44,329 bases of DNA from Candidatus Gemmiger faecigallinarum (GCA_019120395.1 DWVD01000022.1:1-44329); one strand, 5' to 3'. Numbered from the stretch's first letter, positions 1-8,474 are shown. The notes: generated from the letters alone by a model not told the origin. Made by a program: numbers and translations.

Positions 1-2
1 GC

Positions 3-923
3 GGCAGCGTGGGCCTGTTCGGCAGCGCGATGACCATTGCGCGGGAGATCAGCGACCGAGTCAAACAAGAGCTGGGCATCACGGTGAGCATCGGCGTTTC
101 CGACAACAAAGTCACCGCAAAATTGGGCAGTGACTACAAAAAGCCGGACGCCATCACCCGCATCGAGGCAGACAACTACAAGGAGATCGTCTACCCGCTG
201 CCGGTACAAGACCTGCTCTATGTAGGGCGTGCCACCCAGCGCAAGCTCAATTCTTATGGCATCCACACGATTGGCCAACTGGCGCAGACCAACCCGGAAA
301 CGCTGCATGGCTGGATCGGTAAGGTGGGGTACTCGCTGTCCGCCTTTGCCCGCGGGCTGGACGCCTCGCCAGTGGCCAAGCAGGACCATGTGGCGGCAAT
401 CAAGAGCGTTGGCAACAGCGGCACCACGCCGCGGGACCTCATCAATGATGAAGATGTCTGGCTCATGTTGCTGGTTATGAGTGAAAGCGTCGCTATGCGG
501 ATGCGGGAAATGAACATGAAATGCACGGTGGTGGAGGTCAGCGTCCGGGACAGCGATTTATGCGGTTTTGTCCGGCAGCGAAAGATAGAAGCTCCCACCA
601 GCAACAGTTTAGAGATCGCACAGATAGCGTTCGATCTTTTCAAAAGTAACTACCGCTGGGGCCGGCCGCTGCGCGGTGTTGGGGTGCGCGGGGCCTCGCT
701 GGTGCCCGCCGATACGCCGGTGCAGCTGAGCTTTTTCAGTAATGCCAATGCCGAGAAACGCGAAAAGCTCGAACGGCTGGATAAGGCGGTGGATGTGGTG
801 CGCGAGCGGTACGGGTACACCAGCGTCCAGCGGGCACGGATCTATACGGATCGTGGGCTGGGGGCCATCAACCCCAAGGACGACCACACGGTGCATCCGG
901 TGGGGTTCTTTAACGCGGGATGA
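3..923 (+). CDS. Y-family DNA polymerase (UmuC/DinB/UvrX-like), 5' truncated by window edge
   Basis: This is the C-terminal part of a translesion DNA polymerase; the frame is open from base 3 and the true start is outside the window. The sequence begins in the palm domain, where SIGVSDNK near the N-terminus matches the conserved Y-family palm segment. Next comes a helix-hairpin-helix-like stretch (GRATQRKLNSYGIHTIGQL) and then the little-finger domain (about residues 150-250). Polymerases of this group are common passengers on Firmicutes plasmids and ICEs, where they copy damaged DNA and may help synthesis of the transferred strand. The catalytic acidic residues of the first palm motif would lie upstream and cannot be checked. 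The small gene after it is probably co-transcribed. Confidence 0.9.
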   Translation, partial: GSVGLFGSAMTIAREISDRVKQELGITVSIGVSDNKVTAKLGSDYKKPDAITRIEADNYKEIVYPLPVQDLLYVGRATQRKLNSYGIHTIGQLAQTNPETLHGWIGKVGYSLSAFARGLDASPVAKQDHVAAIKSVGNSGTTPRDLINDEDVWLMLLVMSESVAMRMREMNMKCTVVEVSVRDSDLCGFVRQRKIEAPTSNSLEIAQIAFDLFKSNYRWGRPLRGVGVRGASLVPADTPVQLSFFSNANAEKREKLERLDKAVDVVRERYGYTSVQRARIYTDRGLGAINPKDDHTVHPVGFFNAG

Positions 924-959
924 TTCGATTTCTCATGGGCAACAGGGAGGCGGCACACA

Positions 960-1226
960 ATGTCACGAAAAATTATCGGACGAGAAAAGAGATATGTGGA
1001 GGTGGATGTCCGCTTTGAGCCGGACGGCCATCTGCGGCCGCTGGCGATCCGCTTCAGCCCGGAGCAGGTGTACAAGATCGACAAGATCAAGGATGTCAGC
1101 CGCCGCGCCGCCGAGGTGGGCGGTGTGGGGGACCGCTATATCTGCGTGATCAACGGGCGGGAAACAAACCTCTGGATGGAGAAAGGCCGCTGGTTTGTGG
1201 AAGCCAAGCTGGTAGCTGAAGCGTGA
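960..1226 (+). CDS. Small conserved protein following the Y-family polymerase
   Basis: This 88-residue protein is of unknown function. The ATG is preceded by AGGGAGG about ten bases upstream, and the gene starts 36 bases after the polymerase stop, so the two probably form one transcript that ends at the hairpin at 1250-1293. The sequence is rich in charged residues (SRKIIGREKRYVEVDV at the N-terminus, then MEKGRWFVEAKLV), with alternating strand-like hydrophobic positions and no membrane segment. The look is of a small beta-rich cytoplasmic protein. A partner role for the polymerase is inference from position only. Confidence 0.75.
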   Translation: MSRKIIGREKRYVEVDVRFEPDGHLRPLAIRFSPEQVYKIDKIKDVSRRAAEVGGVGDRYICVINGRETNLWMEKGRWFVEAKLVAEA

Positions 1227-1249
1227 CTAGCCGCCCTATAACAAAGCAA

Positions 1250-1293
1250 ATGCCGCGGGTGCGGAGAGAGTATCTCCGCCTCGCGGCGTTTTG
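1250..1293 (+). terminator. Rho-independent terminator after the polymerase operon
   Basis: An outer stem (GCCGCG at 1252-1257 with CGCGGC at 1282-1287) encloses an inner stem (GCGGAGA at 1261-1267 with TCTCCGC at 1273-1279), followed by four Ts. It lies 24 bases after the stop of the preceding plus-strand gene. Confidence 0.75.
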
Positions 1294-1428
1294 TATCTAT
1301 ATGATGGCACGAAGCCTTGTTTGTTGTCCGCGTTCGGCTGGGCGGTTGCCCTGGCATGGCCTTAAGCGGTGGAAACGGTATCGCATCTGCGGTAGCGTTT
1401 TGTCTATGTTTATAGAATACCAGCCCAA

Positions 1429-1467
1429 TTTGAAAAACGTTTGAAAGACCTTTGAAGAAACTTCAAA
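1429..1467. repeat. TTTGAA repeat array with 11-bp period
   Basis: TTTGAA occurs at 1429, 1440 and 1451, and its inverse TTCAAA at 1462, each exactly 11 bases apart. The array lies in a 314-base gap (1227-1540) between the plus-strand terminator and the 3' end of the minus-strand sigma factor. Apart from the terminator, nothing else was recognised in that gap. An 11-bp period places the repeats on one DNA face, as in binding arrays for regulators, replication initiators or recombinase arms. The binding protein is unknown. Confidence 0.5.
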
Positions 1468-1540
1468 CAATTTATCACGAATTTGTGAAGAGCAGCGCCC
1501 ATGTGTACACATCCATGTAAGGACCAGTAAATAAGCGTTC

Positions 1541-2101
1541 TTATATTACAGGCAGAATATGCTCCTTCTTCAGCATCTTCCTCGCCCGGCTCACCCAGGC
1601 TGCAACCACATTGGAGCGTACCCCATACAGCTCGGCGATCTCCCGCGTGGTGTATCCGTACACCTGCATTTCCAGCGCTTGAATGCCCTTGCGGGCCACA
1701 CCGCGGTAGCACTTTCCGGCTTTGGCAAGGGCTTTTTGCAGTTCGTGGGCCTCCGCGGTATCGGGCACCGACTGGGGATCAGCAATTCGGTCCAGCAGGC
1801 TGGCGCCTTCCTCTTCCTCGGAAGGTGCCAACGAGACCGTGCGGCTCACCTTGCCCGTCATACTGCGGCAATGATCGAGCAGCGCGTTTTTCACAACGGT
1901 GTAGGCAAATGTGGAAAACTGGCAGCGGCCGTCATAGCGCTGTGCCGCGCGGCAAAGCGCCAGGCTGCCTACCTGAAATAAGTCATCGTGCTCCAGGCCG
2001 GGGACATCCGGCCGCACCGTGATGTGCCGCTGGATCACGGTTTCGACAAGCGCCATGTGCGCTTCCACAAGGACGCATTCCTGCTCGGTCATGATCCGCA
2101 T
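1541..2101 (-). CDS. RNA polymerase sigma-70 family factor, ICE-encoded
   Basis: This 186-residue sigma factor should direct RNA polymerase to promoters of the element. It has a region 2 core (DDLFQVGSLALCRAAQRY followed by FSTFAYTVVKNALLDHCR, with the typical aromatic residues for -10 melting) and a region 4 helix-turn-helix near the C-terminus (GYTTREIAELYGVRSNVVAAW). A variable acidic linker separates them. The ATG at 2101 was chosen over a longer open frame because AAGGAGG lies at the right distance and the start falls four bases from the stop of the zinc-finger gene, giving a tight pair. Similar sigma-like genes are common accessory regulators in clostridial ICEs; which promoters it reads cannot be told. 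Confidence 0.85.
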   Translation of the reverse strand: MRIMTEQECVLVEAHMALVETVIQRHITVRPDVPGLEHDDLFQVGSLALCRAAQRYDGRCQFSTFAYTVVKNALLDHCRSMTGKVSRTVSLAPSEEEEGASLLDRIADPQSVPDTAEAHELQKALAKAGKCYRGVARKGIQALEMQVYGYTTREIAELYGVRSNVVAAWVSRARKMLKKEHILPVI

Positions 2102-2102
2102 C

Positions 2103-2528
2103 TCAAGCCACCTCCTTCTTGCTGTGGTTGGCCAGGACCCGGTTGCAGGCGGCAATGACCTGGTCACAGCGGTAGTCTGAAAACATCGCAATGTGGGCGT
2201 GCTGTTCATCCAGCCCGGTAATGTCTTGCAGCCAGCGGTAGGCGTCCTTGCGGGTCAGGATGCCATTCTGCCAGACCGTGTCAAAGGCCTTGTGGGCGAG
2301 AATGCGCTTGTTGCGAAGTTCTCCGTTAGCCAGGGATCCCTTGGGCCGCAAACTGCCCAGATGGACCCCCACATAGCTGTTGCAGGCCGGGTATCCGGCG
2401 CAGACATACAGCTTTTGCCCCTGAACATAGACATGGTTGCCATATACATAGCTGGCATCGCGCAGTACAGCGCGGCGGCCACAGTAGGGGCAGCGGGGCG
2501 GTTCAATACGTTGTTTCCTTTTCCGCAT
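2103..2528 (-). CDS. Zinc-finger-containing protein (DUF3268-like)
   Basis: A 141-residue cytoplasmic protein with an N-terminal zinc ribbon: CPYCG (Cys13, Cys16) and a second pair in CAGYPACNSYVG (Cys43, Cys49). The spacing and the YVC-GYP-C-YVG context match, from memory, the DUF3268 zinc-finger family seen on mobile elements. The C-terminal half is helical and has no known domain. The ATG at 2528 is chosen because GGAGGTGAATCCC lies directly upstream; a longer frame begins at 2549. The gene is followed within four bases by the sigma factor, so the two are probably translated from one message. Nucleic-acid binding is likely but not shown. Confidence 0.8.
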   Translation of the reverse strand: MRKRKQRIEPPRCPYCGRRAVLRDASYVYGNHVYVQGQKLYVCAGYPACNSYVGVHLGSLRPKGSLANGELRNKRILAHKAFDTVWQNGILTRKDAYRWLQDITGLDEQHAHIAMFSDYRCDQVIAACNRVLANHSKKEVA

Positions 2529-2583
2529 GGGATTCACCTCCATCGGCAATGCGGTGTTTATGCGTTTTTCCTGTCTATATTGT

Positions 2584-2618
2584 AAAAAAGCGCCGGCTCC
2601 CGCTGAAGGGCGCCGGCG
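2584..2618 (-). terminator. Terminator of the 8.4-2.6 kb minus-strand operon
   Basis: CGCCGGC at 2591-2597 pairs with GCCGGCG at 2612-2618. Read on the minus strand it is followed by a six-T run (the As at 2584-2589). It sits between the last gene of the VirD4 block and the sigma/zinc-finger pair, so those two units are probably transcribed separately. Confidence 0.85.
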
Positions 2619-2638
2619 TACTTTGTGGCCTCAATTTG

Positions 2639-3019
2639 TCACAAATTGGGGAAAATTGGGAATTTTCTGAATTCGGGCCGGTCTTCCTCCCGATGAAAAC
2701 TCGCCAGTGGGCAGGCGGATGGATCGCTGAGATGGCGGTACAGCCAGGGGCCGTACAGTGCCACAAAGACATCCCGGTGCATCACGGTCAGGCAGTCGCC
2801 CTTGTCGATGCGAGTACGCCAGAGCTGTTCCGCATCCTGTACCGGGATGAATACCGGGATAGCGCATTCGTCAAATACGCAGAGCAGGTCATGGCAGCGG
2901 CGGCTGATCGCCCGCTGGCAGTTTCCGCAGTCAATGTACAGTGCATTGTGCCAGCTGTTGCCTGACACTTGCAGAAAACGGCATAACTGCCGGTCTTCAC
3001 TGATAAAGGTTGAAACCAT
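2639..3019 (-). CDS. Small cysteine-containing protein of unknown function
   Basis: A 126-residue protein that I do not recognise. The ATG at 3019 has GAGGAGG just upstream and follows the S1-domain gene by ten bases, so it is the last gene of that operon, with the terminator at 2584-2618 just behind it. Four cysteines in the first half (Cys31, Cys34, Cys42, Cys47) have a spacing that could bind a metal or form a small zinc knuckle. No signal peptide or membrane segment is evident. A longer frame to 3076 would overlap the upstream gene and lacks a ribosome site. Confidence 0.65.
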   Translation of the reverse strand: MVSTFISEDRQLCRFLQVSGNSWHNALYIDCGNCQRAISRRCHDLLCVFDECAIPVFIPVQDAEQLWRTRIDKGDCLTVMHRDVFVALYGPWLYRHLSDPSACPLASFHREEDRPEFRKFPIFPNL

Positions 3020-3029
3020 CTCTGCCTCC

Positions 3030-4031
3030 TCAAAAGACCTGTCGGATGATGCGGGTGATGAGCCCCACGGCCACATTCTGATCCCGGTTGATGTGGGTGA
3101 CTACAAAGGAGACCTGGTCCTTCTTGGCGGGGGGCCGCCGGTCCAGGCAGTTGTGGGCGATCGCGTTGACGCCGTTGTGCAGGCGCAGGTAGATGATGCC
3201 GCGGCGCACATCGGTGACCTGGCCGGCGTACCGGCTCTGCTCTTTTACGGCTTTGAGGCGCTCGGGAATCGGATTTTCGGTCACACTGCGGGGATCGGCG
3301 CTCACCTGGATATGGGAAGGATCGGTGAGATCGACCGACTGGATGCGCACAAGGATCACGTCGCCGACGGTATACAGGTCGTGGGCATCACAGAGCCATT
3401 CCCATGCAAGGTCCCGCGCCAAAACGGAACACTCGACGCCGAACACCTCGATGCGGATGGACTTTTCCGCTACAGCGGTAACACGCGCTTGTACGATGCG
3501 GCCTTCCCGCACCTGGGGCAGGCCGTCTGCGGCCGGCGTCAGGTAGAAGGTGCGCTGCTTGCGCAGCATGGCGTCCTTGCGGCTGGCTACAATGCTGTGG
3601 GAGGCTGCATCCAGCCCGCGGATCAGGAAATCCACCTGACATCCCATCATGTTGTTGACCAGCCGTTCGATCCGCTGGGTCTGGCTGGTGTAGCGGGCGT
3701 TCGTCTCGTTCAGGTTGACCACCATCTCGGTCAGCGGGATAACAACCCGGCAGCCCTTGTAGTACACGACAGCCAGCCCGTCCCGTTCCACGCCGCCCAG
3801 CGTGCCGCAGAGGATGCGGTGGGTCATATAAGCGTTGGTGATCTCATGCCAAAGGGCGTCCTGTTCGGCGCCGGGCAGCGAGGCCGCGTCTCGGCTCTCG
3901 ATCGTCAGCACCGGACTGCGGCGCGGCGCCGGAGCGGACGGCAAAGGTTCGGGCGCCGGCCCCTGTGCGGAATCGGTGCTGGGGGCAGGACTGGTATCGG
4001 GATTCTGTTCAATGTTCAAAATGTCTTCCAT
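3030..4031 (-). CDS. S1/OB-fold RNA-binding-like protein of the ICE
   Basis: A 333-residue soluble protein. After a Pro/Ala-rich, disordered N-terminus (about 1-45) come three OB-like segments: about 66-110 (ILCGTLGGVERDGLAVVYYK), about 175-240 (VREGRIVQARVTAVAEKSIR, the clearest S1-type unit) and about 262-325 (YAGQVTDVRRGIIYLRLHNG). S1 domains bind RNA or single-stranded DNA, and ribosomal protein S1-like genes of this kind recur in clostridial ICEs, but their role there is not established. AAGGAGG stands five bases before the ATG. The gene follows the VirD4-like gene by 24 bases in the same operon. Protection or handling of single-stranded transfer DNA is a plausible guess only. Confidence 0.75.
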   Translation of the reverse strand: MEDILNIEQNPDTSPAPSTDSAQGPAPEPLPSAPAPRRSPVLTIESRDAASLPGAEQDALWHEITNAYMTHRILCGTLGGVERDGLAVVYYKGCRVVIPLTEMVVNLNETNARYTSQTQRIERLVNNMMGCQVDFLIRGLDAASHSIVASRKDAMLRKQRTFYLTPAADGLPQVREGRIVQARVTAVAEKSIRIEVFGVECSVLARDLAWEWLCDAHDLYTVGDVILVRIQSVDLTDPSHIQVSADPRSVTENPIPERLKAVKEQSRYAGQVTDVRRGIIYLRLHNGVNAIAHNCLDRRPPAKKDQVSFVVTHINRDQNVAVGLITRIIRQVF

Positions 4032-4055
4032 AGAAACCTCCTTGTTATGGTGAAA

Positions 4056-5945
4056 TTATAAAAAAAGCTGCCGTGCATCCACGATGCGCAGCGGCTCATT
4101 TTCATCTTTGGAATTTTGGGAATCGATTGGTTTTGCCTTACGGCCGCCCCTGTCCTTTGTTTTGCTGCGCGGGGACAGAGCAGATTCTGCCGCGGGCGGT
4201 GGGCTGCGCCGCCAGGCCGGGACATGGTCGATCGCAGACACCGGTGTCAACAGCTGCGCGTGTGGGTGCAGTGTATAGTCGAACTTTTCGGCCAGCAGGA
4301 CCTTTTGTCCGCGCAGGATGATCAATTCTTTGTCCACCGGCAGACGAAACACTTCGTCCACCGTCAGCAGCTTTCGTTTGCCGACCGAGTGGCTTTCCCT
4401 GTATTGCGGCGACCACTTGGCCAGCTGCATCTTGTTGTAGACCTCGGCATCGGTGCTGTAAGCCACCGTGATCTCCCCGGCGCGGTCGGAGATCATCCGG
4501 GCCGTGATGTCGTCGGTGCAGCCCAGGAACAGCGTGGTGTCTGCATTGCCGATGATCTCCACCCACTCATTGTCTGGGTAGCGGTTTTGCAGCTGACCGA
4601 GCCCCTGCAGAATGACCGACAGGCTGATGCGCCGGGAGCGGATCACCGAGCAGCGCCGCCCTAGGGCATGGATCTTGCCGCAGTTCATCAACTCCTCGCC
4701 GAGGATGTGGACTGGCACCGGCAGTTGCCCATCCGGGCAGTTGTCGGCAAAGCGCACCAGCTTGATGAACAGGAACGAGAAAAACAGCGAGGAGAGGAAC
4801 TCAAAGGTGGAGTCCTGGTCGGATGTGATGCAGAAATAAGCACAGAGCTCCTTGCCCGGCAGGGTCAGGTCGATCTCAGGATAGGATGTGATGCTGCGGA
4901 TTGCCCCGTTCTGCAAGGTTTGTAACCGGCCCGCCAACCCTGTGACAGCTCCGGCCCGTACCGAATCGGAGGATTGCAGATAGGTGTTGAAGCAGGGCTT
5001 GGCCGGGTGCCCGGCGGGCAGCTGCTGGGCAATGACTTCCAGCGAGGCGCCGCCCGCCCCGGTCAGCAGGTCGTACACCGCGGCCAGCGTGCGCTGCCCG
5101 GCGCTGTACTCCTGATCCACATAGAGCAGCAGGGCCTTGAGAAGATTCTGCTCGGCGTCATCCCAAAAGCGGTCGGAGCGGCCGTTGTTGCTGTTCTGGA
5201 TGACCACATCGGCAAAGATCTGGGCCATTAAGTCGTCTCCATGGATCTCGCCCAGGCAATCCCAGGAATCGGAGCATTCGGGGTTGACCAGGTTGAACAC
5301 CCGGATCGTATAGCCATGTGCCTGCAGGTAGTCGGACATTGCATAGATCTCGCCCTTGCAGTCGGTGATGATGAGACTTTCCCGCCGCACGACCGCCTGG
5401 AACACCCGGTTGCGAACATAGGAGCGGGACTTGCGGGAACCGGAAGAACCGTAGACGATGACGTTGTCGTTCATCCGGCTGTCAGGGCGCAGGCTGAGCA
5501 CCTGGTCCCCCAGCTTGCCGAGGATCACACCGCGGCATCGGCTGACATCGGTCAGGTCCAGAACCGCTTTCCGCTCGGTTTCGGTCATGAACCCCGCAGT
5601 GCCGTAGGTGCCCTCGGGAGAGTAGGTCAGGTTGCGGTCGCTGTCGAAGGTGCCGCGACCGTCCCGGCCGACCCGCAGTGTGAACAAAAAGAAAACAGCA
5701 AAGCAGGCTGTCAACAGTCCCATGGCGTACAGGCCGTAAGGAAAGCTGAACAGCCCCTGCAGAATGGATACGGGGTCGCCGCGGGGCAACGGCGGCCCCT
5801 GCCCAAAGCCGAGCGGCCCGCCTGCCTGCCGCCATGTGTCATAGTTGCACAGCAGCTGGGCCAAAAGCCCGGCCAGATACCCGCCAGCCAGTACCGCTGC
5901 CGTGACCGCCAACAGGACAGCGGGCAGTTTCTTGTTATCCCTCAT
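4056..5945 (-). CDS. VirD4/TraG-family type IV coupling protein
   Basis: A 629-residue membrane ATPase that links the relaxase-DNA complex to the secretion channel. Two N-terminal membrane segments (about 8-32 and 70-90) precede the motor domain. The P-loop is GSSGSRKS at 166-173, which has Arg where most family members have Gly before the Lys. The region equivalent to Walker B reads ILGEELMNCG (about 414-423), with Glu-Glu where Asp-Glu is usual. The RecA-like core runs to about residue 560, followed by a charged, probably disordered tail. AGGAGGT precedes the ATG, which overlaps the stop of the upstream gene (ATGA). Family assignment is firm; whether the motif changes matter is not known. 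Confidence 0.9.
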   Translation of the reverse strand: MRDNKKLPAVLLAVTAAVLAGGYLAGLLAQLLCNYDTWRQAGGPLGFGQGPPLPRGDPVSILQGLFSFPYGLYAMGLLTACFAVFFLFTLRVGRDGRGTFDSDRNLTYSPEGTYGTAGFMTETERKAVLDLTDVSRCRGVILGKLGDQVLSLRPDSRMNDNVIVYGSSGSRKSRSYVRNRVFQAVVRRESLIITDCKGEIYAMSDYLQAHGYTIRVFNLVNPECSDSWDCLGEIHGDDLMAQIFADVVIQNSNNGRSDRFWDDAEQNLLKALLLYVDQEYSAGQRTLAAVYDLLTGAGGASLEVIAQQLPAGHPAKPCFNTYLQSSDSVRAGAVTGLAGRLQTLQNGAIRSITSYPEIDLTLPGKELCAYFCITSDQDSTFEFLSSLFFSFLFIKLVRFADNCPDGQLPVPVHILGEELMNCGKIHALGRRCSVIRSRRISLSVILQGLGQLQNRYPDNEWVEIIGNADTTLFLGCTDDITARMISDRAGEITVAYSTDAEVYNKMQLAKWSPQYRESHSVGKRKLLTVDEVFRLPVDKELIILRGQKVLLAEKFDYTLHPHAQLLTPVSAIDHVPAWRRSPPPAAESALSPRSKTKDRGGRKAKPIDSQNSKDENEPLRIVDARQLFL

Positions 5946-7054
5946 ATTCCCAACAACCTCCTGGTTCTCTCAAACGACAGCGAACGAACGGCCACCCGGT
6001 CTCCGAAAATCTGGCGCAGGGCATCGGCCTGAAAATCAAAGGCGATGGCAGTGCCAGTCAGCGCACGGCTGCCCAACCCAAGCGCAAAGCTTTGGATACG
6101 GACAAGGTCAAAATCCCAGGCGAAGAGAACCGGGCGCCCCTGCTCGTCTTGGGCATCGTAGGCAAAATTGCCCTGCGGGGCTTTCGGTTGTAACGTGCTT
6201 TGTATGGCAGCGTGCAGTGCACTTTGGCGTCCCGGCTCCAGCAAAAGGTGCAGAATGGCGTCTCCCTGCGGCGTGTCCGGAAGATAATACATCTGTGCAA
6301 AGGTGCCGTCCAGGTAAAATAGTTGCCGCTTGCCGCCGCCCCGACTTTGCAGCAGCACGGGGGCAAGCTCCATGCTGTCGCCCACAAGGATCGCTGCGGC
6401 TGTCTGCCCGGCATAGTCAGCGACGCCCGTATGCCGGCCGAGAAATTCGCTCAACAGTGTGCGGGCACGCAGCTCACTGGCCGGCGCCCAGCGCATCAGG
6501 GTGCCGCCGGTGTTGTAGACAAGGTAAAAGTGCTTAGGCGCCAGCAGTACACCTGTCATCCGCGCATTTTTGATCTTAATGGCTACGTCTCCTAATGCCT
6601 GCACCTCCCGTGCCGGGTAAAAGGCGGGCAGCTGACTGTCCTGCGGCAAGGTGTGTGTCCCGAAAAGATCGGCCTTTTCGTCGCGGAACACATGTACCCC
6701 GCACAGCATCATCATGGCGATGATCTCCCCCAGCCGGTGCATCCGCAGGCGGCGCGGCAGTTCGCTGGCGTAGCTGTTGGTGCGCACACAGCCACAGAAC
6801 AAGGCTGCGTACCGGTCTGGGCCTTGTTCAGCCAACTGGTCCTTGGCCCGGCGGGTCAGCCGGTAGCCTTTAACCTTGTCCCTTCGGTAAGGGCGCAGCA
6901 GTTTGGCTTTGAGCAGGTCTTCCAGCACATGGTAGCGGTAGCTTTGGCTGGGGACCAGACGGCTTGCGGCCAGCGGGGACAGTTCCCCGCACAGTGCGGT
7001 GGCTGCCAGCACCTGGTCTTTGGCGCTGGTACCGAGCTGCATGGATCGTCTCAT
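5942..7054 (-). CDS. Winged-helix-type ICE accessory protein of unknown function
   Basis: A 370-residue soluble protein just upstream of, and overlapping, the coupling-protein gene. Its first 80 residues look like a winged helix: two helices, a recognition-like segment (SQSYRYHVLEDLLKAKLL), then a basic wing ending in GYRLTRRAKDQL. This resembles the start of replication-relaxation (Replic_Relax) proteins, which help origin relaxation on Gram-positive plasmids and ICEs; the match is by eye. The rest is mixed alpha/beta without a known motif. The start at 7054 is preceded by GGGAGGT at nine bases; the frame extends to 7135 without a better site. A role in DNA processing for transfer is likely from position. 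Confidence 0.65.
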   Translation of the reverse strand: MRRSMQLGTSAKDQVLAATALCGELSPLAASRLVPSQSYRYHVLEDLLKAKLLRPYRRDKVKGYRLTRRAKDQLAEQGPDRYAALFCGCVRTNSYASELPRRLRMHRLGEIIAMMMLCGVHVFRDEKADLFGTHTLPQDSQLPAFYPAREVQALGDVAIKIKNARMTGVLLAPKHFYLVYNTGGTLMRWAPASELRARTLLSEFLGRHTGVADYAGQTAAAILVGDSMELAPVLLQSRGGGKRQLFYLDGTFAQMYYLPDTPQGDAILHLLLEPGRQSALHAAIQSTLQPKAPQGNFAYDAQDEQGRPVLFAWDFDLVRIQSFALGLGSRALTGTAIAFDFQADALRQIFGDRVAVRSLSFERTRRLLGI

Positions 7055-7186
7055 TCGTATCAGACCTCCCTTCTGCCCAACGGCTGTTATACCTGGGCGG
7101 ATTTGGCATGGGGAAATGATTCGCAAACCCGCCAACTATGCGGAAAACCGGGTGGCAAGTTTGGACAGGGCGGATAACGCCGCATA

Positions 7187-7831
7187 TTAGACATTCCTTT
7201 CACGGGTATTTTGCTGCGTCAGCCAGGCTGGAAAGGTCTCGGGACGCAGGATATGAAACTCGGTATGGGCGTGCGGGGCGGCACAGGCGGTCTCGTAACG
7301 GTCGCAGTAGCGCATACTGTCGTCCACCATCAAAAAGAGAGCCAGCAGATCTTGTACCGTCTTCAGTTCAATGTTGTCGTAATCGGGGATGGTGCGGTGG
7401 CCGGGAACCAGGCAGTGCACAATACACAAAACGCAGCGGTCAAACTGTGGTAGGGTGTCGGCAAAAGATGCCTCCGCTAAGGCTGCATACACAAGTCCGG
7501 ACAGATATTCCCGGCTTTTCGCGGTGCGCCGGTCAGGCAGCAACGGCGGGAGAACCAGCAAAGCGCTGTCCCGGGTAAAGGTGAAGCGCACCTCGGTGCT
7601 GGGCAATGCGCTGGATAGATACGCCTGCCGGGAACGTTGGCCGCTTTGGTAAATCAAGTGGCGCATTTTGCAGGCAAGCGCCTCCGCCTGGTGGGCACCA
7701 TCCAGGGAAAGTCCTTCCAGATTGCCGGTTTGGCCGTCCATCCGGGCCTGTTGCATGGCGATTAGCGTGCTGCCCAGCTGGCGGTGTGCGTTCTGCACCT
7801 CGCTTAACTGGCGGTCGTAGGTGGTTGGCAT
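7187..7831 (-). CDS. ICE protein with RusA-like acidic motif (DUF6100-like)
   Basis: A 214-residue protein that I recall as resembling DUF6100, a family of clostridial ICEs without assigned function. The first 70 residues are helical. The second half carries the pattern D150-x-D152-N153-x3-K157-x3-D161-L, followed by VDD at 169-171. RusA Holliday-junction resolvases carry a very similar DxDN-K-D-DD arrangement with a spacing that differs by one residue. A nuclease or resolvase fold is therefore possible, but this is a by-eye inference. AAGGAGG precedes the ATG, which overlaps the end of the upstream gene by 28 bases, suggesting translational coupling. Confidence 0.7.
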   Translation of the reverse strand: MPTTYDRQLSEVQNAHRQLGSTLIAMQQARMDGQTGNLEGLSLDGAHQAEALACKMRHLIYQSGQRSRQAYLSSALPSTEVRFTFTRDSALLVLPPLLPDRRTAKSREYLSGLVYAALAEASFADTLPQFDRCVLCIVHCLVPGHRTIPDYDNIELKTVQDLLALFLMVDDSMRYCDRYETACAAPHAHTEFHILRPETFPAWLTQQNTRERNV

Positions 7832-8367
7832 GGGGGAGCCTCCTTGGCAGCGGTATAGTAGGTGGTTTGGCCGTCCGCGGCTACCACACAGTAAGCGGTA
7901 ACGGGGTGAATGTGGATGTTCTGGATCTGTCCGGCGTTTTGCAGCACCACGATCAGCTGTTGCCCCAGAGCGTCCCTCTGGGCCTGGACGACAGCTGAGG
8001 TAGCCCGCTCATGCCCGGGCAAGATGGTGACGAGATCGTATTCGCCGTTTTCGGTGAAGGCGGCGATCGTCACACCGCGAGTACCGGGCAACTGGTATTC
8101 AACGCTGTCACGGAAATCCAACAGGCACCAGAAAGCCAATTCACAGGCCGGGTTGCCTTTGGCCAGCCACTCGGCATTGCAGGCAGCGCGCTGCGCATCA
8201 CAGCGGATACGCCCGGCCAACTCCAAGCGGCGGAGCAGGTGGTCGATCACGGCTTCCTGCCCGGCAAACCAGAGATGAAGCTGACGGATCAGCAATGCCT
8301 TATAGTGGTAAATCAGATCCAATAGATCGTCCGGCGGGACACCGGAACAAGGAACGGGGTTGTTCAT
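7804..8367 (-). CDS. ICE accessory protein (DUF5697-like), unknown function
   Basis: A 187-residue soluble protein, first gene of the minus-strand block that includes the coupling protein. The N-terminal 60 residues look like a winged helix-turn-helix (DDLLDLIYHYKALLIRQLHL, then a second helix and GRIRCD), as in the 370-residue protein two genes downstream. The remainder is alpha/beta with a long glutamine-rich helix (VVQAQRDALGQQL). I recall similar ICE proteins being labelled DUF5697, but I am not sure. AAAGGAG lies seven bases upstream of the ATG. No promoter was identified with confidence in the 170-base gap before it. Confidence 0.65.
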   Translation of the reverse strand: MNNPVPCSGVPPDDLLDLIYHYKALLIRQLHLWFAGQEAVIDHLLRRLELAGRIRCDAQRAACNAEWLAKGNPACELAFWCLLDFRDSVEYQLPGTRGVTIAAFTENGEYDLVTILPGHERATSAVVQAQRDALGQQLIVVLQNAGQIQNIHIHPVTAYCVVAADGQTTYYTAAKEAPPCQPPTTAS

Positions 8368-8474
8368 GAGAAACTCCTTTGGCGGATAAAACGCGCAGAA
8401 AGGGTGCCGCCTTGCGTGTGCAATATTGCCGTATGAACACCGTATTCTGTGCGCCTTGGGATGAAATCCAAAAT

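Noticed and set aside
1223-1444. 73-residue plus-strand frame after the small polymerase-partner gene
   Set aside because: It starts at a GTG inside the preceding stop region, runs through the terminator hairpin and has no ribosome site.
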